DNA of 64,000 bases from JAGQWW01 sp041392845 (GTDB taxonomy: Bacteria > Bacteroidota > Bacteroidia > Chitinophagales > Saprospiraceae), in assembly GCA_041392845.1 (NCBI GenBank), contig JAWKLG010000007.1, forward strand, positions 1 through 64,000, in the 5' to 3' direction. Below the pieces are notes generated by a model. It was not told where the DNA came from, ran no database searches, and worked only from the letters and a program-made list of their open reading frames with translations. A program made the position numbers and the translations under genes. Below are positions 25,341-35,066 of this stretch, one piece after another (within the stretch, counting starts at the first letter, position 1; every line of letters starts with the position of its first letter).

Positions 25341-26338
25341 CCTGTATAACCCTTTTGAATCGAAGCCACTATTTCATCGTACGGAAGCTGCTCCATGCAT
25401 TTAAAATGTCCCTTGGGGCAGCTTTTGTACCCAATTTTGGAACAAGGCCTGCAAGACAGATTTTTTACTTCAAATAAATCATGATCCGGATTGGCCGACT
25501 TCCTGAAATAAGGTGTCATTCCAAATTCGGGAACGGTATTTCCCCAAACTGAAATCAGGTCTTTGTTGAAAGCTGCAGCTACGTGCATCATTCCGGTATC
25601 GGGACTGATGACTTTCCAGGCTTTTTTAATTAGCCAGGCTGATTCAGAAAGCGATAATTTTCCACAGGAGTTAAGTACATGATGCTGACCTGCTGCAATT
25701 TCCTCTCCTTCAGTTGCCTCGGAAGGACCTCCCAATAAAACGACCGGAATCTTCACTCCGCCGATTATTTCCTTACAACGATGTATCGGAATTCTTTTGG
25801 TTTGGTGAGCTGCTCCAATTGCAAAGGCAACGAAAGGCAAATCAGTTTTTAATTGGGGCAATTTTGAATGGACGGACTTTGCAATTTCTTCCTCCGGCTT
25901 ATCGAAAAAATAGTCCAGTCCTTCAAAGTCATTTTTCACTCCCAAACTTTGGACCGTTTCCAGGTATCGATCAACAATATGAACCTGAGGCATGCGATCA
26001 ATCTTTAAGTTTACCAGCAACCATTTTTTAAAATTGAGCTTATTAAAAGAGCTGGAAGGTTTTCGCAATTTTGACTTTACTATTCTGCTTCGAAGGTTGT
26101 TGTGGAGATCTACAACATGGTCAAAATTTTCCTTTTTAAGATCGGGAATGATTTCAGAAACGTCTTTTTCGAAAGTCCAGACGCGGGTGATGTTTGGATT
26201 TGGATCCAGTATATTTTTAAATCCTTTTTTGGTGAGGTAGTGAATTTCTGCATTCTTCTGCTTGGCCAAGGTGCGAACTACCGGAGTGGTGAGCACAATA
26301 TCGCCTATGGAAGAAAACCGAATTATTAGTACTTTCAC
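25337..26338 (-). CDS. Glycosyltransferase family 9 (heptosyltransferase-like)
   Basis: 333-residue GT-B enzyme of the lipopolysaccharide heptosyltransferase family. The N-terminus MKVLIIRFSSIGDIVLTTP is diagnostic. FDHVVDLHNNLRSRIV, a nucleotide-sugar lobe with FVAFAIGAAHQTKRIP, and the ISPDTGMMHVAAAFNKDLISVWGNT signature (the D-T-G-x-x-H-x-A box) all fit. The C-terminal CRPCSKIGYKSCPKGHFKCM cysteines match the usual C-x-P-C-...-C-x-x-C-M tail of GT9. It probably adds a sugar to the LPS core; which sugar is unknown. Isolated between two plus-strand genes. Confidence 0.9.
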   Translation of the reverse strand: MKVLIIRFSSIGDIVLTTPVVRTLAKQKNAEIHYLTKKGFKNILDPNPNITRVWTFEKDVSEIIPDLKKENFDHVVDLHNNLRSRIVKSKLRKPSSSFNKLNFKKWLLVNLKIDRMPQVHIVDRYLETVQSLGVKNDFEGLDYFFDKPEEEIAKSVHSKLPQLKTDLPFVAFAIGAAHQTKRIPIHRCKEIIGGVKIPVVLLGGPSEATEGEEIAAGQHHVLNSCGKLSLSESAWLIKKAWKVISPDTGMMHVAAAFNKDLISVWGNTVPEFGMTPYFRKSANPDHDLFEVKNLSCRPCSKIGYKSCPKGHFKCMEQLPYDEIVASIQKGYTG

Positions 26339-26416
26339 AAATCAGAATTTAGGCGCCAAAGATAAGCGCACTGACTGATTCCTCCTTATAAGTTTACATA
26401 AATCCACCCGAAACAA

Positions 26417-27013
26417 ATGGTAAGCGAACAAGCACTCGAGCATCTTTATAAAGATCCTATTTTAAAAAAGGCCATTGAATCTACTCCACCCTTGGCTGTC
26501 TCGGCAGGTGGAGCAGTATATCCCTATCTTATGCGATCCATTGCTTCCCAGCAATTATCGGTTAAAGCAGCAGCTACCATTTATGGTCGTTTTCTGGATT
26601 TATTTGAAGAAGAAGTTCCACCTCCGCAAGTGGTGATGGATTATGATATTGAAGTTTTACGTGGAGTTGGATTGTCTTATCAAAAGGCGGGGTATATGAA
26701 AAATGTCGCGGCATATTTTGCTCAGAATCAGGGAACCAATTGGGAACTGCATTCTGATGAAGAAATCATCAAGGAGCTGACCACTATAAAAGGAGTAGGA
26801 AAATGGACGGTAGAAATGGTATTGATGTTTGCCTTGCACCGACCCGATGTATTTCCGATTGACGATTTGGGCATTCGCCAGGCGATGATGGAACTATATG
26901 ATGTACAATTAGAGAAAAAAAAGTTGTACAAAAAGCTGGAAGAGATAGCTGCACCCTGGTCGCCTTATCGGACTTTAGCTTGCCGTTATTTGTGGCACTG
27001 GAAAGGGCAATAA
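26417..27013 (+). CDS. DNA-3-methyladenine glycosylase (AlkA-type HhH-GPD)
   Basis: Base-excision repair glycosylase of 198 residues. It has the HhH-GPD fold: SIASQQLSVKAAATIYGRF near residue 41, the helix-hairpin-helix LTTIKGVGKWTVEMVLMFAL (121-140), and the catalytic aspartate in VFPIDDLGIRQAM, probably Asp150. It lacks the N-terminal AlkA TATA-like domain, as in MpgII/Mag1-type short enzymes, and the FeS cluster of endonuclease III. The expected substrates are alkylated purines, by family. It appears to be transcribed alone, divergent from GT9. Confidence 0.9.
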   Translation: MVSEQALEHLYKDPILKKAIESTPPLAVSAGGAVYPYLMRSIASQQLSVKAAATIYGRFLDLFEEEVPPPQVVMDYDIEVLRGVGLSYQKAGYMKNVAAYFAQNQGTNWELHSDEEIIKELTTIKGVGKWTVEMVLMFALHRPDVFPIDDLGIRQAMMELYDVQLEKKKLYKKLEEIAAPWSPYRTLACRYLWHWKGQ

Positions 27014-27047
27014 AAAAGCCCTTTCGTCACCTAAGCAAAGAAAGGGC
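27013..27047 (-). terminator. Terminator-like hairpin with T-run on the minus strand
   Basis: GCCCTTTC (27018-27025) pairs with GAAAGGGC (27040-27047). On the minus strand the stem is followed by six T residues, so it suits the minus-strand genes ending at 27291. It may also serve the alkA-type gene in the other direction. The gap up to 27290 is very A/T-rich with nothing else seen. Confidence 0.55.
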
Positions 27048-27290
27048 AAAACTATCGAAATATGGTTTCTTGTCTTGCCGGGTAGCAAGGATTATATTTT
27101 TAAGTAAGCCTTCTCTTTTAACGTTAACACCCCTTAGACGAAATCATTTTTTATATGTCACATTTTTATAAATTATTTTTTAAAAAAATAAATAAAAATG
27201 CCCATCAATGGTTTTAACATTCCAGCATTAAGAGGATATTTCATCAATTTGATGACAAAATAATGTGACAGGGAAAAATAGTTTATCTTC

Positions 27291-27845
27291 CTATAATTTC
27301 ACTTCAACACCCAAAAACGGCAATGCAAACCCATATTTGTATTTGATATCACCTAAAGGGAGGTGATTGTAATAACCCAGGCTTAGCCAGAAATACCGAT
27401 AAGTTTTGAAGGCAAAATTCCCTCCTATTACCCGATTCAGGACCCATTCCCTTTGAGGAAGGTCCTGATCACCGGTAAAAAGCAAATTTCCAACACTCAA
27501 ACCCAATCTAAAATTTAATTCAAACCTGTCCTGAGGAAGCACATCAAACTCCACTCCCGTACCTACCACGAAAAAAGGATTTTCAGGGTTGGTTCGACTG
27601 CTTAATTTATTTTTAGAAAAAATGGTTTCGAGAGGAATTCCCCATCTTTTATGGATTTTATACTTAGCATGGATGTTGAGATAATGCTCCGTGATTTTAT
27701 CAAAAACTCCTGGTTCTATTTCTGAAGCCGGGTCGATAAGGAAGGAATAAAATGCCCCAACGGTCCATTTGGAAGATGGCAGCGATTGGGCATTCAGGAA
27801 AGAAAGGGAAAACAAAAAAGCGAAGGTGGTTAATACAGTTTTCAT
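27291..27845 (-). CDS. Outer-membrane beta-barrel candidate
   Basis: 184 residues. A signal peptide ends at about residue 19 (LSFLNAQ). The rest reads as alternating amphipathic strands (WTVGAFYSFLI, HYLNIHAKYKIHKRWGIPLETIF, RFELNFRLGLSVGNLLFTG, YRYFWLSLGYYNHLPLG). It ends in a hydrophobic strand, FALPFLGVEVKL, similar to porin-family 8-strand barrels of Bacteroidota. No named family is assigned. Its ATG overlaps the stop of the preceding gene (ATGA), so translation is coupled. Confidence 0.6.
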   Translation of the reverse strand: MKTVLTTFAFLFSLSFLNAQSLPSSKWTVGAFYSFLIDPASEIEPGVFDKITEHYLNIHAKYKIHKRWGIPLETIFSKNKLSSRTNPENPFFVVGTGVEFDVLPQDRFELNFRLGLSVGNLLFTGDQDLPQREWVLNRVIGGNFAFKTYRYFWLSLGYYNHLPLGDIKYKYGFALPFLGVEVKL

Positions 27846-28474
27846 AAAAATCTGAATTGAAATTTAATTAATCCCGGGACTATGAAAGTAGGTTCATAAG
27901 CCTCGGATGGTTTGTATTCAAGATAAAATGCCAATTGCAGGGTGAAATGTTGATTGATGCAGAAATTCATAATGCCTCCATATTCGTAGAAAGCAAAAAA
28001 ATCGCTACCGGTATTAAACATCAAACTATTCAAATCATAATACACCTGAGAACCTCCAAAGGAAGCAAAAACCTCAGGGTAAAATACCAAGTGAAAATTT
28101 CGTTTTTTGATGGAAAGCGTCCGATTCAACAATTGATTTTCGGGGAATTTCCAGGAAAGCTGGGTTCCAAAACGATATCCTTCATAATCAATCAATACTT
28201 CCTGGTCACTTGAATTCTGAAAAGCATAATCAAATAATAGGTGGGTATATAAATTTTTCCAGGTCTTGTATCCAACTTGCAGCCTGGGTTGACCACCAAA
28301 AACAGAATATTCCTCCACCCCCGGTTTGTAGGCAAAAGTCTTCAAACTAGCAAATCTAGGAGTAAGGCTAATTTCCAATTTGGAAAGATGAAAATCTTCG
28401 GAAGTAGATTGGGCGGGAAGCTCGATAAGCAGTCCTAAAAATAAGAGGCAGCCGAGGTAAAGTTTTATTTTCAA
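27842..28474 (-). CDS. Outer-membrane beta-barrel candidate, upstream partner
   Basis: 210 residues. Signal peptide about 1-22 (IELPAQ). Strand-rich body (LEISLTPRFASLKTFAY, PRLQVGYKTWKNLYTHLLFDYAFQ, GYRFGTQLSWKFPEN, FTLQLAFYLEYKPS) with a C-terminal Phe-rich strand GLIKFQFRFL suitable for outer-membrane insertion. Not recognised by name. It forms a two-gene unit with the following barrel gene through a 4-bp overlap. The pair is likely a secreted or outer-membrane complex of unknown role. Confidence 0.6.
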   Translation of the reverse strand: MKIKLYLGCLLFLGLLIELPAQSTSEDFHLSKLEISLTPRFASLKTFAYKPGVEEYSVFGGQPRLQVGYKTWKNLYTHLLFDYAFQNSSDQEVLIDYEGYRFGTQLSWKFPENQLLNRTLSIKKRNFHLVFYPEVFASFGGSQVYYDLNSLMFNTGSDFFAFYEYGGIMNFCINQHFTLQLAFYLEYKPSEAYEPTFIVPGLIKFQFRFL

Positions 28475-28560
28475 AGTTCACTGGTTTAGGTGCTACGAAA
28501 ATAAATCTTTTCAGCGATGAGGATTTTGGTTTAACTTTTATTTAAGCGGGGTGCGGGGTG

Positions 28561-28665
28561 CTGGAAACTGGAGGCTGGATTCTGGACTCTGGATGCTGGA
28601 CACTGGAGGCTGGATTCTGGACTCTGGAGGCTGGACTCTGGACACTGGATTCTGGATGCTGGAAC
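28561..28665. repeat. Fifteen consecutive CTGGANN heptamers
   Basis: Exactly 15 units of 7 bp with invariant CTGGA and a varying dinucleotide (AA, GG, TT, CT, TG, CA, ...), with no indel. It is the longest member of a family also found at 19227-19247, 19341-19381 and, in the opposite orientation, 33810-33851. The remainder of the gap 28475-28850 shows nothing else. Confidence 0.95.
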
Positions 28666-28850
28666 GAAGGATGGTTGGAAGCTTGATATTGGGGAAGTAA
28701 TTATTGGAATTTCAGGCAGGGAGAAACTTTATTTTCAATTCCAATTCAGATTATAAATATTAATTTTTAATGAATTCTTTTTAAAGTTTGGCTGCAGAAG
28801 GTTTTTCCAATTAGTTTAGCATTTAAACCGAAACTGATAACTAGCAATTC

Positions 28851-30240
28851 ATGGAGGGAAGGCTAAACCGGATGAAAACTTATATGAGAAATGGATGTGC
28901 TGTTTCCATTCTTTTTTTCATTGCCATCATTTGGATAACGACCAATACTAAAATTTATCAGCAAGCCTATAGATGGGATGCAGCAGGATACTATTCCTAT
29001 TTACCTGCTACTTTTATTTAAGATGATCCTTGATTTTAATTTTCATAACAGAACAGCGGTGTTGAAAAAGAGGAATTTTACAGGCAGGCTACCACGGGAA
29101 ATTTTTTAAATAAATACGGCGTCGAGTTCCATTCCTTACCTATTTTGTTGCAGGGCATTTAACGAGCAAATTTTCTAATCATCCACAAAATGGTTTCTCA
29201 AAATATTACAAGTTATTTACAGCCATAGGTGCGGCGTTTTATGGTGCCTAGGACTCTTTTTTTAGGCCTTTCTTAAAAGATTATTTTGGTTCATTCTCCT
29301 CAATCTGACTTTATTGAGTATCGGATTTGCAACCAACTTTTTTATTAATTCCTAATGGAATTGATGATGTCACACATCTATTCCTTTTCCTTTTTTCATT
29401 GGTTTTAGAGGGCTGGCATCCAATGGAAAAAATGGGACAAGCCTATATATTTTTTGATTTTTTGTTTGGTGGAGGACTAATTGCAGCAACATGAATCACC
29501 AATATTATTTTCCTGATGGTACCGCTGTTTTGGGTATAAAAATGATTTGGAGTGGAATTAAATCATTGTTCCACTAGTTCAAAAAGTGTGATCTGATTTT
29601 ATTATTTATATAGCCTTTTTGTTTGCACTTCTCTCCTTTAATTCTCGAATTCTGGTATTTAAATCGCGTTGTTGGTAATTCAGAAGTCCTTGTGACATGT
29701 GGTAAGCATTTTTTTGGTCTGATTCCACTGTTTTTTAAAAGTTCTGTTTATTACAGAAAAGGCTGGTTTGTTTGGTCACCTATTTTAGTGGTAGGTATTT
29801 TCGGCTGGCTTTATCTCAAAAAAGAGGGGATTTTGCCAATCAATATCTTCCTATTGATCAATTTGTATGTATAATATCCAGTTGGTGGTGTTGGTGGCAT
29901 GGAGGAAGTTTTGGTAAGGAGGGCTTTAATTGAATCTTTCCGTTCTCAGTTTTTTATGGCTGCGGGATTTCAGTTTATCAGCCAATTTAAACTCGGAAAT
30001 ATTTCCTTGTGTCAATCCTGCCCTGGTTCATAGGTTTAAACCTTTTTCAATCGCACCAATACAACAAAGGGGTGATTCATCGCAGATGCAATGACCCAAA
30101 AGCATATTGGACCATTTTTTGGCTACCGCCCACCCTTGGCACCTGAGATTGAAGCAAAAAAGAATGAATACCTTGACTTTACCGATGCAAAAGACACGAA
30201 GATGCAGAGTACAGAAGAGGTTTATAAAGTACTTGCTTAA
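28851..30240 (+). pseudogene. Polytopic membrane protein (GT39-like), heavily frameshifted
   Basis: Fragments in all three plus frames line up with one large Bacteroidota membrane protein family. The N-terminus is a membrane helix followed by AYRWDAAGYYSYLPATFI. The pieces KYYKLFTAIGAAFYGALG and LLSIGFATNFFIN follow, then a helix NIIFLMVPLFW. The longest intact stretch is 29623-29874, with the conserved SSVYYRKGWFVWSPILVVGIFG. The last piece ends FTDAKDTKMQSTEEVYKVLA at 30240. At least eight stops or shifts are needed to connect these. Membership in the GT39-like group is from remembered motifs. The damage matches that of its right-hand neighbours, so sequence error is as likely as true decay. 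Confidence 0.65.
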
Positions 30241-30262
30241 GGTTTCTTCAAAACCTTCCCAC

Positions 30263-31865
30263 TCACCACTCCCATCTCAAAAAACAAAATCAGAATGGTA
30301 TACATTCCGGAAGGTAAATTTTGAAGATTTACTCGTGGGATTGGATTTTTCCAGCTTGAATTGAAGCTTTTGCCGTTCAAAGAAAAACTTCATTTGGTTT
30401 AGTTTTAAATGGTCGGAAAATTGGAAATGGATGATGTTGGACGTGTTGACAAAGGTTGATTTGTGAAGCTATGTTTGTTTCAAAAGTACCGATCGATCAA
30501 CAATATTGTAATGAATGATGCTATCACAATTATTTATTGCTTTTAAGGATACCTGAAAGGAGGTGTCTTGTTCCCAAATCTGGACCAAGAAAACCTGATT
30601 TCGTCAGAGTGGTATCAATAAACGTTTGAACCGGTTCCGGACAAACTTCAGTTCAGGCAGGAACTACGACAACCAGAAGCAAAATGCAAGTGTTAAATGG
30701 CTCTATTTTGAGGTAGATTTCTGTATCATATAGAGTGCAAAACCTGGAGAAAATGAAGTATCCAAGCCTACAAAATGACGGTAAAGAATATCACTACTAT
30801 CTGGAGAAGTTCCTAGAGAAACAATATCCTTCCAACACCCTGAAGTAACTGCTGACCATTTTAAGTGGTAGGTTGATAATACACAGGAGGCGTTTTGAGG
30901 AAATTCATGTATTTACGCATTCCGGCTCCCTCAGGATTGTATTTTAAGAGCAAATAATCATGTCCAACAGCCCACCCATTTGTGGGGGATGAGAAAAGGA
31001 TATTCACGAACAGTCTTCCCCAATTAATGTAGACTGCCAGATTCCTTCGAAATTTTCTGATTTATAAATTCCTATGTTCGAAGCCATCCAATATCTGCTC
31101 GTTGAATATTTAACTAGATTTATGGAAAAATATACGCTGTATCCAAGCTACGAATTCCAACCATTGAAGAAGAAAACTGAGTCTTTGTCCGATTCCTCCA
31201 ATTATTCCAATTCCATTTAATGTATCTATCATTTCGAAATTGGCTATTCCAGGATCAGTTCTTCTATTTCTGACAACTCCCATGTTTCTCCTCCATTACT
31301 TGTTTTATAAAATATGTTATTGGAACAACCAGCAAAACCATATATCGAATCAATAAAATCGATATCGCGGCAGACTGGTACAATTGCTGATTGAACGAAA
31401 ATATCTTTCCCAAGTATACCCTCCATCTACAGTTTTAATAAGCATCTTTTCATTGCCAACCGCAAACCCACTCAATGAGTTTAAAAATATATATCCTTCA
31501 CTACAGGAGGAATAGGCTCATTTTCTAAATAATTGAAATCTTTGTCCAATTGTCTCAGCATCGGTAGTTTTATAAAGTTCACGTTGAGTTGCATATAGTC
31601 CAACGGAATCATTAAAAACTGGTAGTTAGCCGTTACAACAGATTCATCAAAAGTAACTTTCCAGGATTGGCCTCCATCATTTGCTTTAAAGATACAAATT
31701 CTGAGAAGATAAGGCCCACAGAATCATTAAAAAAGAAGATATTATAATTGTCGCCATTTGGAATAATTTGCTGATCAACATTTAGGTTTATTTCCTCCCA
31801 ACATTGGGAGTAGGAGCTAAATTGAAAAAGGAATATTAAAAGGCTAAGTACTGGTCAATTTTCAT
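30263..31865 (-). pseudogene. YCF48/BNR-repeat T9SS cargo, copy A, frameshifted
   Basis: Read through frameshifts, this is a secreted protein of roughly 530 residues. It has a signal peptide (about MKI-PVLSLLIFLFQFSSYS) then QCWEEINLNVDQQI. YCF48-like propeller repeats follow, such as FIDSIYGFAGCSNNIFYKTS and NGGETWELSEIEE (31244-31426). The C-terminal type A T9SS-like sorting domain is recognisable from copy B. It is broken by many one-base indels. It shares nearly all of its mature region with copy B, 33 bp away, yet its signal peptide differs, so the two are separate genes rather than one counted twice. The stop is taken at 30263 by analogy with copy B. Confidence 0.6.
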
Positions 31866-31898
31866 ATTGGTCTGATTTTAATCTTTCAAATCCTTCCA

Positions 31899-33503
31899 TC
31901 ACCAATTCCCATCCTCAAAAACAAATCGAATGGTATACATTCCGGAAGGTAAATTTTGAAGATTTACTTCGTGGGATTGGATTTCTTCAAGCTTGAATTG
32001 AAGCTTGCCGTTCAAAGAAAACTTATTTGGTTTAGTTTTAAATGGTCGGAAAATTGGAAATGGATGATGCTGGATGTGGGGCTGACAAAGGTTGATTTGT
32101 GAAGCTATGTTTGTTTCCAAAGTACTTTGATCGATCAACAACAATATTGTAATGAATGATGCTATCACAATTATTTATTGCTTTTAAGGATACCTGAAAG
32201 TGAGGTGTCTTGTTCCTAAATCTGTCCAAGAAAACCCGATTGTTTGTCAGAGTGGTATCAATAAACGTTTGAACCGGCTTTGACAAACTTCAGTTCCGAA
32301 AGTAGAAACTCACATCCAGAAGCAAATGCAAGGTGTTAAATGGCTCTATTTTGAGGTAGATTTCTGTATCATAGGAGTGCAAAACCTGGAGCAAATGAAG
32401 TATCCAAGCCTACAAAATAACGGTAAAAGAAAATATCACTACTATCTGGTGTGGTTCCTCGAGAAATGTAATATCCTTCCAAACAACCCGAAGTAACTGC
32501 TGACCATTTTATGGTGGGCTTTGGATGGGGTTGTTGGTGGTATGCCTTGAGGAAACTCAAGTGTATTTACGCATTCCGCCTCAGATTGTATTTTAAGAGC
32601 AACAATTGATCCAGCAGCCCACCCATTTGTGGGGATGAGAATGGATATCACGAACAGTCTTCCAATTAATGTAGACTGCCAGGATCTTCCGAAATTTTCT
32701 GATTTATAAATTCCCAAAATTGAAGCCATCCACATTCGCTCGTTGAATATTTAACTAGATTTATATAATATACGCTTGTATCCAAGCTGTATGAATTCCA
32801 ACCATTGGTAGTTAAACCGAGTCTATCCGATTCCTCCAATTATTCCAATTCCATTTAATGTATCTATCATTTCGAAATTGGCTATTCCAGGATCAGTTCT
32901 TCTATTTCGACAACCTCCCATGTTTCTCCTCCATTACTTGTTTTATAAAATATAGTTATTGGAACAACCAGCAAAACCATATATCGAATCAATAAAAAAA
33001 TCGATATCGGCAAGACTGGTACAATTGCTGATTGTACGAAAATATCTTTTCCCAAGTATATCCTCCATCTACAGTTTTAATAAGCACTTTCATTGGCAAC
33101 CGCAAACCCACTCAATGAGTCTAAAAAATATATATCCGCAGTGAGGAATAGGCTCATTTTCTAAATAATTGGAAATCTTTATCCAATTGTCTCCAGGCAT
33201 CGGTAGTTTTATAAAGTTCACGTTGAGTTGCATAGTCCAACGGAATCATTAAAAAACTGGTAGTTAGCCGTTACAACAGATTCATCAAAAGTAACTTTCC
33301 AGGATTGGCCTCCATCATTTGTTTTGAAGACATAAAATTCTGAGAAGATAAGGCCCACAGAATCATTAAAAAGAAGATATTATAATTGTCGCCATTTGGA
33401 ACAATTTGCTGATCAACATTTAGGTTTATTTCTCCCAACATTGGGAGTAGGAGCTGGTGGAAATGAAAATTGAAAAAAGGAGAAGTGTTATTGTTTTTTG
33501 CAT
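31899..33503 (-). pseudogene. YCF48/BNR-repeat T9SS cargo, copy B, frameshifted
   Basis: Tandem paralogue of copy A. The signal peptide MQKTITLLLFSIFISTSSYS precedes QCWEE; ATG at 33503, or 33515. The mature part has propeller repeats (YKSENFGRSWQSTL near 32700) and ends in a T9SS-type C-terminus: NLQNLPSGMYTIRFVFEDGNW before the stop at 31899. Shifts occur about every 100-200 bp, mostly at short homopolymers. The longest clean pieces are 32442-32735 and 31899-32168. The expected role is a T9SS-exported surface or secreted protein. Both copies lie inside the damaged 28.8-37.4 kb block. Confidence 0.6.
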
Positions 33504-33972
33504 ATTAGTATTCATATTTTTCTAGCGTCCCTGCAAGATACGGGATTTTGAGTGATATGTGACCCTGATGGGGTCGTAGGGATTTTTCATGATACAGGGT
33601 TAGATAATTGACCCCGATGGGGTCAGGGTGGGTCTTCATGGTGAAAACCAGCATCTTTTTTAGTGACGAAGAACGAGTGACGAATGAGGAGTAAAATAGG
33701 CATTTAATTCATTCATTCTAGCATACGTAACAGATTCCGGGCCTGGGGTTGATTGGCTGTTGGCTTGTTGGCTATTGGCTGTTGGGCCATTGGCGTAGTT
33801 TTACCTAATCCAGCGTCCAGAATCTAGCATCTAGAATCTAGCATCCAGAATCCGAGCTTACGAGCAAAACGAGAACCGAGCCTGAGTTACGAGCAAACTG
33901 AGTTTGAGCAAACGAGCCACAAGCAAACGAGAATTTCTCCCTTTTTCCATTTTTTTTTCAACTTTGCAAAAA
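33504..33972. other. Gene-free gap with palindromes and repeats
   Basis: No gene was seen. It holds two related palindromes (GACCCTGATGGGGTC near 33560 and GACCCCGATGGGGTC near 33612) and a segment near 33726, ACGTAACAGATTCCGG, that recurs in inverse near 19285-19305. Heptamer arrays lie at 33753-33795 and 33810-33851, and degenerate ACGAGC-type octamers at about 33856-33930. Confidence 0.6.
33753..33851. repeat. Two heptamer arrays: TTGGCTN and NNTCYAG
   Basis: TTGGCTG/TTGGCTT/TTGGCTA units (33753-33795, with two one-base insertions) are followed by six units CCAGCGT/CCAGAAT/CTAGCAT/CTAGAAT (33810-33851). The second set is the CTGGANN family on the other strand. Confidence 0.75.
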
Positions 33973-34915
33973 ATGATCGATGTGGCGTTGGACAGAATAA
34001 TCGGAAGGTTTACTGAGAGAAATAAGTGGGCCGCTTGTAGTGTGCCTTGGAGGAGTGCATGGCAATGAAAAAGCAGGCGTGAAAGCATTGGAGCTCGTCT
34101 TCAAAATGCTGGAGGTGGAGCCGATTACAAATCCGCATTTTCGGTTTAAAGGAAGATTGTTGGGTTTGCTGGGAAATACCAGGGCGATTGAGGTAGGAGT
34201 GCGATATATCGATATGATTTGAATCGACAATGCACGCCGGAACATGTGGATTTTATAGTCAATGCCAATCCGAAGAACTGATTCTAAGACAAGGAGATAT
34301 TGGAGATGATTCAAATTATACGCAAGGAAATTGAAGAATACCAGCCTCCACGTATGATATTATTGGACCTGCATACGACATCAGCTTTCGGTGGTATTTT
34401 CACCATTGTCAACAATGAACCCGAAAGTCTGGAGATAGGCAGCCAATTGCATGCTCCGGTCATCACAGGACTTTTGAATGGGATTAACGGGACATCTTTG
34501 CATTATTTCAATAACCATAACTTTTCGGTCCCGACTACCGCAGTATCGTTTGAAGCAGGTCAGCATGATGAGCCACTTTCTGTTAACCGTACCATTGCAG
34601 CTATCATCAATTGCCTTCGCACTGTAGGTTGTGTAAGAAAAGAAGATGTGGAAAATCGACACATGATGAACTCCTCATTGATTTTTCTAAAATCTTCCGC
34701 GTGTCACCGAGTTGATTACAACTTATCAGGTCGCGGAAAATGAAAGTTTCAAACTATTACCGGGCTTTCGCAATTTCCAACCGGTAAAAAAAGGACAATT
34801 GCTGGGACACGATGTCGATGGACCCATCCATGCATCGGAAGATGCTTTAATTTTGATGCCTCGATATCAAACCCAGGGTGATGATGGCTTCTTTTTGATA
34901 AAGGAAAAAGGATAA
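33973..34915 (+). pseudogene. Aspartoacylase/succinylglutamate desuccinylase-like, frameshifted
   Basis: Zinc carboxypeptidase-like deacylase of the AstE/AspA family. The start at 33973 gives MIDVALDRIIGRFTERNK. After a shift the frame 34040-34222 has CLGGVHGNEKAGVKAL (zinc ligands His and Glu) and GNTRAIEVGVRY. A further piece of the 34200-34260 region reads DLNRQCTPEHVDFI only with another shift. Then 34300-34743 carries ILLDLHTTSAFGGIFTIVNN with the third zinc-ligand His. The C-terminal part (34712-34915) shows VKKGQLLGHDVDGPIHA and ends FFLIKEKG. All catalytic motifs are present but need about three indel corrections. Exact substrate unknown. Confidence 0.75.
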
Positions 34916-34974
34916 TTTTTTTAGCTGGTCGGAAGACCTTGGAAGTGACGAAGTACGAGTGACGAGTGAGGAAA

Positions 34975-35002
34975 TTTACGGTTTACGATTTACGATTTAC
35001 GA
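34975..35002. repeat. Four TTTACGN heptamers
   Basis: TTTACGG followed by three TTTACGA units, directly preceding octamer-like ACGAGCCA repeats (35010-35065) that run up to the pbpC start. Same family as 22108-22178 and 43635-43662. Confidence 0.8.
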
Positions 35003-35066
35003 GAAAAAAACGAGCCAACGAGAAACGAGCCAACGAGCTACCGAGCTACCGAGCCAACGAGAACCA

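Noticed and set aside
28561..28665. CTGGANN array as a CRISPR-like array
   Set aside because: 7-bp units with no spacers and no cas genes; it is a simple degenerate tandem repeat.
30107..30364. Plus-strand ORF of 85 codons
   Set aside because: It joins the tail of the broken membrane protein to antisense of the YCF48-like copy A; not a real gene.
34959..35066. Upstream in-frame start for pbpC
   Set aside because: The extra 36 codons come from intergenic heptamer and octamer repeats; the ATG at 35067 gives a normal basic tail and membrane helix.
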